NCBI RefSeq assembly: GCF_000719095.1
Contig: NZ_JOEH01000010.1
Coordinates: forward strand, 124,001-188,000
Length of the DNA: 64,000 bases
From: Streptacidiphilus jeojiense
GTDB taxonomy: Bacteria; Actinomycetota; Actinomycetes; Streptomycetales; Streptomycetaceae
Reading direction: 5' to 3'
Part shown: positions 58,789 to 64,000 of the stretch, in pieces
Layout: each line of letters begins with the position of its first letter
Numbering within the stretch: the first letter of the stretch is position 1
Made by a program: the position numbers and the translations under genes
Notes under the pieces: generated by a model
Database searches by the model: none
What the model was told of the DNA's origin: nothing
Seen by the model: only the letters and a program-made list of their open reading frames with translations

Positions 58789-59569
58789 CCTGGCCTTCGC
58801 CGTGGGGACCGACCGGCGCTGCATCGGGGTGTGGCGCGCGGGACGCCGCCGCCCCTGCCCGGTGTCGGCCGCACTGGACCCGGCCGTGCGCTACGTGCTG
58901 TGTCCGCTCTGCCAGGCCGCGGACCGCGCCGACTCCATCGCGGCCGACACCCGCCTGCACGACCCGCGGCCCTTCGCGGTCTACCTGGCCCACCACGGCA
59001 GTGCCGTCAAGGTCGGCATCACCGCGTGCGAGCGCGGCGACGCCCGCCTGCTGGAGCAGGGAGCGCTGGCCTCCGCCATCCTCTCCACCGGGACACTCAC
59101 CGCCGCCCGCCGGGCCGAGAACCTCCTCAGCACGGCCCTCGGCCTGCCCGACAGGATGAGCGCGGTACGCAAGTGGCAGGCCCGCACCCGCCCCGGGACC
59201 GCCGACCAACGTGCCGCCGAGCTGCTCGCCACCGCCGAACGCGCCGCCCAACTGACATGGCCGCAGGGCCAGGACCGGTGCACACCGCAGGTGGTGGACC
59301 ACGCAGCGGCCTACAACCTGCCCGGCGGCGGGCTGCAGCCGGATGCCGTCATGCTGCCGCTCACCCCCGGGGCGGTGATCAGCGGGCGGATCGCCTGCCG
59401 GATCGGCACCGATCTGTACCTGGACACCGCCCCGGGGGTCGTCCATTTGGATACCCGGCTGCTGGCCGGATGGGCTCTGGCCCGGGCCGAACCCGGCACC
59501 GCGCCGACCGCCGCCCTCGCCGCCCTCGCACAGCCCAGCCACCAGGAGGAACAGGATGCGCTCTTCTGA
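58658..59569 (+). CDS. DUF2797 protein
   Basis: 303 residues from GTG. The block RYVLCPLCQAADRADSIAADTRLHDPRPFAVYLAHHGSAVKVGITACERGDARLLEQGALAS is the DUF2797 core, which looks GIY-YIG-like (VYLAHHG...KVGIT). A WRAGRRRPCP knuckle precedes it. The start fits the known N-terminus (WRATGLIWDQGAALLEWS), so the long overlap with the preceding gene is real or the preceding stop has moved. Role unknown; it overlaps the next gene by 14 bases. Confidence 0.8.
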   Translation: MISEGSPPAWRATGLIWDQGAALLEWSAPSGGSPRTSPLNTGSDLAFAVGTDRRCIGVWRAGRRRPCPVSAALDPAVRYVLCPLCQAADRADSIAADTRLHDPRPFAVYLAHHGSAVKVGITACERGDARLLEQGALASAILSTGTLTAARRAENLLSTALGLPDRMSAVRKWQARTRPGTADQRAAELLATAERAAQLTWPQGQDRCTPQVVDHAAAYNLPGGGLQPDAVMLPLTPGAVISGRIACRIGTDLYLDTAPGVVHLDTRLLAGWALARAEPGTAPTAALAALAQPSHQEEQDALF

Positions 59570-60164
59570 CCCGTCCGCACTGGTCACCGTGGTCGAGGGG
59601 ATGCCGGGGGCGGGCAAGACCACCGTGCTCTCCGCCCTGGCCCGGGCCGGCCGCACCGTCCTGCCCGAGTACACCACCCCGGCAGGAGACCTCCTTGACC
59701 ACGACCGGCACCCCCGTCACGACGACGAGGACAGCCATCTGGCGAACTGGCTGCGCAAGGCCGACCACCTGCGCGGCCGCTCGGGGCCGGTGTGGGTGGA
59801 CCGGGACTGGCTCACCGCCCTGGCCTGGGCGGCGAGCACCAGCGGCCTGACCGAGCGTGCCGACTGGGCCTACCGCCACCTCACCACCGGACGGCTGATA
59901 CCACCGCACCGGTGGATCATCCTGGACTTGCCGCCGCACATCAGCCTCCAGCGCCGGGCCCAGCGCCTCCACCCTGGGCACCCGTGGTCCGATCCCGCGG
60001 TCCTGGAACGGCTGCGCACCTTCTACCTCGATCCCCCCACCCACCTGGCCACGGCGCATCCGGGGCTGACCGAGTTGGTCGCCGCCATCCCGCGGCAGCG
60101 GGTGGACGCCATCGCGTCGACAGCCCAGCTGGCCAGCGCGGTCGATGCGGTGGGCGCACGGTGA
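59556..60164 (+). CDS. P-loop nucleoside/nucleotide-kinase-like protein
   Basis: 202 residues, AGGAGG 5-10 bases before the ATG. Walker A is GMPGAGKT at residues 15-22. The VWVDRDWLTA strand holds a DRD resembling the DRX motif of deoxynucleoside/thymidylate kinases. RWIILDLPPHISLQRRAQR, with a lid-type LQRR, follows. Probably phosphorylates a nucleoside or nucleotide in the pathway. Coupled to the GT4 gene by a GTGA overlap. Confidence 0.8.
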   Translation: MRSSDPSALVTVVEGMPGAGKTTVLSALARAGRTVLPEYTTPAGDLLDHDRHPRHDDEDSHLANWLRKADHLRGRSGPVWVDRDWLTALAWAASTSGLTERADWAYRHLTTGRLIPPHRWIILDLPPHISLQRRAQRLHPGHPWSDPAVLERLRTFYLDPPTHLATAHPGLTELVAAIPRQRVDAIASTAQLASAVDAVGAR

Positions 60165-61402
60165 ACGCCCCGGTTGTGGCCATTGCCCTGCACGACGGCT
60201 ACTTCAGTGCTGCGACCGGAGCCGGCCGCAGCAACCAGGCCCTGATCACCGCCGTCGCCCACGCCCTGACCCCCGGCGTCCACCTGGTCCTGCTGCCCGT
60301 CGGCCTGCACCCCACCAGCCCCGAGTACGCGCCCACCGCCCACCGGGACATCCTCAACCGCCTCGCCGACGTCCCCCACCAGGTCACCACTCTGGACAAC
60401 GGCACCGCCGGACAGCAGCGCTTCGGCGACCTGACCGCCTTCGAGCACCTGGACCACCACGCCGCCGAGGTGATCAACCCGCTGATGCGCCGTCACCCGC
60501 AAGGGCTGCTGATCGCCATCGACCAGCCCTTCGCCGGACTCGGCCCTCTGCTCGCCGCTCCGCCCGGATGGCGGCTGCTGTACCTGCCGCGCTCCAGCGC
60601 CGACCACCATGCCGACCCTAAGCGCGCTGCCTGGGAACAACACGGACTCGACAGCTGGTCCGCTCTGGGGGCCGCGTTCGGCGCGATCAGCACCCACATG
60701 CGCACCCTGCTGACCGGCAAAGGCGTCCCGGCCGAGCAGATCATCGACGTTCCCGGCGGCCTGACCGCCGCCGACCACATCCCGCTGACCGCCGCCCCGC
60801 CCCTGCCCGACCAAGCCGAGGGCGGATTCCTGCTCAGCATGGGCCGCGCCCAGCCCTACAAGGGCTTCGAAGACCTCCTGGACGCCCTCGGCCACCTCGC
60901 CGACACCGGCGTGCGCCTGCCGCACCTGATGCTGGCTGCGGTCACCGACGGCCCCACCACTACCTACCAGCAGCACCTTCGCCGACGCGGGAGCACGCTC
61001 GGACTATCGGCGACGCTGTGGACCCGCTTCGACCCCGGTCTGCCCGGACTACTCCACCACCCGGCGCTGCGGGCGGTCGTCGTCCCCTCGCGCAGCGAAC
61101 CACTGGGCCGTATCCCGCTCGAAGCCTTCGCCGCCGGCGCCGGACCGGTCGTGGCCACCACCGCCGGCGGCCTGGCCGAGACCGTCATCGACGGCATCAC
61201 CGGCTACAGCGCCGCCCCGGGCGACCCGCACTCCCTCGCTCGGGCCGTCGGCCGCGCCCTGACCGCGCCCGCGGCCGAGGTCGCGCGACTGCGCCAGGCC
61301 GGAGAACAGCTGGTCGCCGGGCGCAACTACACGAGTTGCATCACCGGGGTACTGGCCGCCCTGTCGCCCTGGGCGACCGGGGCCGCGGCGGCGCAGCCGT
61401 AG
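60161..61402 (+). CDS. Family 4 (GT-B) glycosyltransferase of the second cargo
   Basis: 413 residues from GTG. The N-terminal ATGAGRSNQAL loop and the C-terminal LLSMGRAQPYKGFEDLLDAL, VVVPSRSEPLGRIPLEAFAAGAGPVVAT (donor-site E-x7-E) are GT4 hallmarks. A nucleoside or pterin acceptor is plausible from the context. Its 3' end overlaps the convergent NUDIX gene by 76 bp. Confidence 0.9.
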   Translation: MNAPVVAIALHDGYFSAATGAGRSNQALITAVAHALTPGVHLVLLPVGLHPTSPEYAPTAHRDILNRLADVPHQVTTLDNGTAGQQRFGDLTAFEHLDHHAAEVINPLMRRHPQGLLIAIDQPFAGLGPLLAAPPGWRLLYLPRSSADHHADPKRAAWEQHGLDSWSALGAAFGAISTHMRTLLTGKGVPAEQIIDVPGGLTAADHIPLTAAPPLPDQAEGGFLLSMGRAQPYKGFEDLLDALGHLADTGVRLPHLMLAAVTDGPTTTYQQHLRRRGSTLGLSATLWTRFDPGLPGLLHHPALRAVVVPSRSEPLGRIPLEAFAAGAGPVVATTAGGLAETVIDGITGYSAAPGDPHSLARAVGRALTAPAAEVARLRQAGEQLVAGRNYTSCITGVLAALSPWATGAAAAQP

Positions 61403-61848
61403 AGCGTCAGCGCGACCTGGGCGGCGGCAGCCGCCTGGGCGCGGCCCGGATCAGCCCAGCCCAGCAGGTCAGCAGCCTCGCCCAGCGGCACCCACACCCG
61501 CGGGTACACCTGGCCGTTGTCCGGGTCAGGGGTCGCCGGGAGCCACTGGTCCACCCGGGCCGCGACCCGCAGCTGCGCGAACGGCTCACCAGTGTCGGGG
61601 CGCACTTCCTGGTAGCCGAGCGGAACGACATCGCACAGCGTCACGTCGGCCTCCTCCAGCACCTCGCGCTCCAGCGTCGCCTGCCAGTCGACGTCGACGT
61701 CTTCCGGAGTGCCGCCCGGCAGGTTCCAGCCGCCGGGCATCTCCAGCAGCAGAACCCGGGCGTCCTCGTCCACGATCCACGCGTACACCTGACGCACCGG
61801 CAGAACCTCGGGAGCCGGCCAGGAGCGGTGCCACAGAAAGCTCGTCAC
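61327..61848 (-). CDS. NUDIX hydrolase
   Basis: 173 residues. The NUDIX box REVLEEADV is intact at residues 61-69; the preceding Gly-rich part is one residue longer than the standard G-x5-E-x7-REUxEE spacing. It hydrolyses nucleoside-diphosphate-linked substrates. It ends inside the convergent GT4 gene. Its ~25 C-terminal residues look non-conserved and may result from a lost stop codon. Confidence 0.85.
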   Translation of the reverse strand: MTSFLWHRSWPAPEVLPVRQVYAWIVDEDARVLLLEMPGGWNLPGGTPEDVDVDWQATLEREVLEEADVTLCDVVPLGYQEVRPDTGEPFAQLRVAARVDQWLPATPDPDNGQVYPRVWVPLGEAADLLGWADPGRAQAAAAAQVALTLYGCAAAAPVAQGDRAASTPVMQLV

Positions 61849-62006
61849 GCCGAGCCACAGTAGTCTCCCCGAGCACCGTCCGACGCACGATCGTACCGAG
61901 CGTCACCCGATAAGAGCGCCGCCGATCACCTGGCGGCAATGCGCGCCATTCAAGGCTGTCCGCGCGACGAATAACCGAGCCAAGTGACGCCTCGCGCCGC
62001 AGGTCC

Positions 62007-62201
62007 CTACCTTGAGCCGGTGAGCGTGGACAGGAGCGACGGAAGGATGCCAATGCTCGTAGCACGGTCGCGGACCTGTTGCTCCGAGAGGTCGAACCGG
62101 GCGGCGATGGCCGCGACCGGCAGCCCGTAGAACACCAGGGTGCGCAGGTCGTCGTTCGTCATGGCATCGGCATCGTCGGCACGCGGTACAGAGTCAGTCA
62201 T
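62007..62201 (-). CDS. Small HTH protein
   Basis: 64 residues from ATG with AGGGAGG 5 bases upstream. VAAIAARFDLSEQQVRDRATSIG looks like a single HTH. It lies near the integrase end, a usual place for small directionality or regulatory factors. Confidence 0.55.
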   Translation of the reverse strand: MTDSVPRADDADAMTNDDLRTLVFYGLPVAAIAARFDLSEQQVRDRATSIGILPSLLSTLTGSR

Positions 62202-62427
62202 GGTCGCCTCCCTGACCGTGGGTTTGAGCGGCCCACCCTACGCAGACCACGCGCGATACCTCCTGGCGGGGTCAGGCCGCTGACTGGACCGCCCGCTTTG
62301 CGCCCGATCACCACGCGCTCGGTCGCGGGTCCCACTCCGCGTCCAGGTCCAGCAGCTCGTGCATCCTGGGGGACGCACGGCCGATGACTCGGGGCAAGAT
62401 CCGCGAGTACATCACCCTGTAGCAAAA

Positions 62428-62469
62428 CAGTCAGCGTCAGGTGCCTGAGCGGCCCACCGACGCTGACTG
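62428..62469. terminator. Hairpin terminator after the integrase gene
   Basis: An 11-bp perfect stem (CAGTCAGCGTC / mirror) with a 20-base loop that itself contains GGTG/CACC, 15 bp after the integrase stop. Between 62202 and 62427 I see no gene; the attachment site could lie here or beyond the right edge. Confidence 0.65.
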
Positions 62470-62484
62470 CTTCACTTCCCCTGA

Positions 62485-64000
62485 TCAGGAGGACATTGCA
62501 CCCTCGAAGCACACCTGTTCAAAGGTGTGCTCGACGGCGGCCCTGATCACTCCGCGCACCTGAATCTCGGTACCACCGTGCGGTCGCACCTCGCGTCGAT
62601 ACTGCGCTCCCCGGATAGTGAAACGTTCCGCCTCGAACTCCCACACCCAACGGCCGGCCATCGCCAGCGGCTCGTAAGCGAGGCTGCCGTCAGGGTGGTA
62701 GGCGGCCGTGGCGCTGTAGACAAACTGGCGGTCGGGCAGGCGGGTCCAGACGGTGCCAGTTCCCGCAGGCCGGGGGCACTCCACCGGGCCGACCGCACCC
62801 CGGGCACGGATCGCCTCGTCGGACCGTCCTTCGGCACGCAGCATTGCGATCTCCGCAGCGTGATCGTCATCCCACTGCCAGGCCACCTGTTGGGCCACGT
62901 TGCGATCGGCGAACAGGTGGGTACGCCCGCGCAGCGTGAGTGCGTAGACGTTGCGTCCGGACGCCTCGGCTGCGGGGAGAGCCGGGCTGGAGTCTGTCCA
63001 ACCTTCGTCCATAAGGGCCTGGTACTGGCCGCGCAAGTCGTTTCCGAGCTCGGCCAGGCCGGTTTCTCTGAGGAAGCCCGGCAGAGGTGCGCTCGGGTTC
63101 ATGGCCCACTCGATCGCGGCGATGACCTCGCCGTCCAGGGCGTCGAGCAGATGGCCGTAGCGATCGACGGTCGTGGTGATCGACTCATGCCCAAGGCGGG
63201 CCTGGATGGCGGGCAGCGGCACCTTCGCGGCGATGAGCCAAGAGGCGTGGGAATGGCGGATGTCGTGAATGCGCGGCTGCTTGAAAAGGCCGTAGAGCTC
63301 GGCAGCCTTCTCGATGGCAGGCACCCAGCGGAGGCGGCGGAAGGTCCCAGGGTCCCACCTGCCGCCCTCTGGGCCCGTGAAGAGCAACTCGTTCTGCTTC
63401 TTACCGCGCGCCCGCAGCTTCAGCTTCTGCCAGTACCGCTCTGTGATGACGATGGTGCGCCGGCTCCGCCGTGTCTTGGGGGCGCCCAGGATCGGCTTAC
63501 CGTCCCCGTCGTGCTTCCAAGCACGGGAGATCCGGATGGCGGGCCGGCCGTTGCGCCGGATCAGGTCCTTGGGCCACAGGGCAGTGAGCTCGCCCCAACG
63601 CGCTCCGGTCTCGGCGAAGCCCTCCGCAAGATCCTTGGCGTCCTCGGCTATGCACTCGAAGATCCAGCCGAACTCCTCCCGTTCGAGGAAGGTCGTATCG
63701 TCCTCGGTCTGGTCTGCGTCCGGACGCGGAAGGCTGGAGTTCGCGCAAGGGTTCGTCTCCCGCAGCGAGGGCTCTGCATCGACTGCTGCTTGCAGGATCG
63801 AGTGCAACAGGCCGTGCTGGTTGCGGACGGTCTTGGACTTGAACTTCGTCCGCGGCTTCCGGTCCTTCGGGTCGTGGGGCGCGAGAGCTCCGGACGAGAG
63901 GTCGTTAACCCAGTCCTGCACCATGCCGCTGGTGATGGAGCCTTCGCCTTCGCGGACGGTGAGGTGCTTGAACCAGGGCGACATGTTGTCGGTGACCAGC
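62485..64000 (-). CDS. int: Tyrosine recombinase (integrase), N-terminus cut by window edge
   Basis: At least 505 residues; the frame continues past base 64000, so the arm-binding N-terminus is missing here. The catalytic set is complete, numbering from the Met at 63984: Arg129 (GARWGEL), Lys170 (PKTRRSRR), His240 and Arg243 (HDIRHSHAS), His266 (LGHES), Tyr276 (DRYGH). After the usual end near residue 300 there is a further ~200-residue extension with FADRNVAQQVAWQWDDDHAAEI and two beta-rich repeats. It catalyses site-specific integration and excision of the element, probably at a tRNA gene. Confidence 0.92.
   Translation of the reverse strand, partial: LVTDNMSPWFKHLTVREGEGSITSGMVQDWVNDLSSGALAPHDPKDRKPRTKFKSKTVRNQHGLLHSILQAAVDAEPSLRETNPCANSSLPRPDADQTEDDTTFLEREEFGWIFECIAEDAKDLAEGFAETGARWGELTALWPKDLIRRNGRPAIRISRAWKHDGDGKPILGAPKTRRSRRTIVITERYWQKLKLRARGKKQNELLFTGPEGGRWDPGTFRRLRWVPAIEKAAELYGLFKQPRIHDIRHSHASWLIAAKVPLPAIQARLGHESITTTVDRYGHLLDALDGEVIAAIEWAMNPSAPLPGFLRETGLAELGNDLRGQYQALMDEGWTDSSPALPAAEASGRNVYALTLRGRTHLFADRNVAQQVAWQWDDDHAAEIAMLRAEGRSDEAIRARGAVGPVECPRPAGTGTVWTRLPDRQFVYSATAAYHPDGSLAYEPLAMAGRWVWEFEAERFTIRGAQYRREVRPHGGTEIQVRGVIRAAVEHTFEQVCFEGAMSS

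Noticed and set aside
1..64000. CRISPR array, rRNA genes or intact insertion sequences
   Set aside because: No regularly spaced repeats, rRNA-like segments or transposase motifs were seen on either strand.

Overview
The window is high-GC DNA of an actinomycete. Streptomyces is the likeliest genus: there is a WhiB-family protein, an Scr1/DUF397 pair, an ImmA-type peptidase beside a MAB_1171c-type membrane protein, DUF2637, and many GTG/TTG starts with GGAG-type ribosome binding sites. From about 2.5 kb to the right edge it reads as one large integrative/conjugative element (or integrated plasmid). The integrase at the right edge is cut by the window end.

Layout: 0-2.2 kb has ordinary chromosomal-type small genes (membrane protein, GlsB/YeaQ-like, Uma2-like). 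At 2.4-2.7 kb lie a tRNA 3'-end-like fragment, hairpins and three copies of a 20-bp palindrome, a plausible left attachment region. 2.8-7.1 kb has SRAP, ImmA/IrrE, MAB_1171c-like and HAD genes. At 7.2 kb a double-HTH regulator faces a long rightward run (8.3-24.4 kb): excisionase-like and WhiB proteins, a Rep-like winged-helix protein with iteron-like repeats inside its coding sequence, a DnaC-like loader, DUF2637, then a mating-channel set (lipoprotein, lytic transglycosylase-NlpC/P60, pilin-like, TcpC/VirB8-like, VirB6-like, SCO6880-like, VirB4, small membrane protein, VirD4). 24.4-27.4 kb is an Scr1/DUF397 module with clear operators. 28-34.5 kb is a cargo cluster (kinase-like, Fe/2OG dioxygenase, GT2, nucleotide-sugar dehydrogenase, unknown, GT4).

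34.5-39 kb holds a 1467-residue MobF relaxase-helicase on the minus strand with an oriT-like region before its start. 39-50 kb is a leftward block of plasmid-maintenance and anti-restriction-type genes (ArdC-like, ParB-like, DUF3560, DUF2786, DUF6197, DUF6349). Five of its transcription units begin with the same promoter-operator-leader module: a -35 box, 17 bp, TTTAAT, an AAACC-T-GGTTT palindrome inside the spacer, a start codon where transcription should begin, a hairpin with an AGGGCAA loop, and a CTCTCACCA box just before the ribosome binding site. I consider this the most likely undescribed system in the window. The ParB-like protein encoded in the block is a natural candidate for a KorB-like coordinator.

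50-54 kb has small accessory genes, including a 40-residue ORF with a TTA codon and an HNH protein. 54.8-61.8 kb is a second cargo: GNAT, XRE/TPR regulator, GTP cyclohydrolase I, a QueD/PTPS-like protein lacking the usual Cys, NDP-kinase-like, DUF2797, a P-loop kinase, GT4 and NUDIX. It looks like pterin or 7-deazapurine-type nucleoside chemistry. All functions are inferred from reading the sequence; no database search was run.
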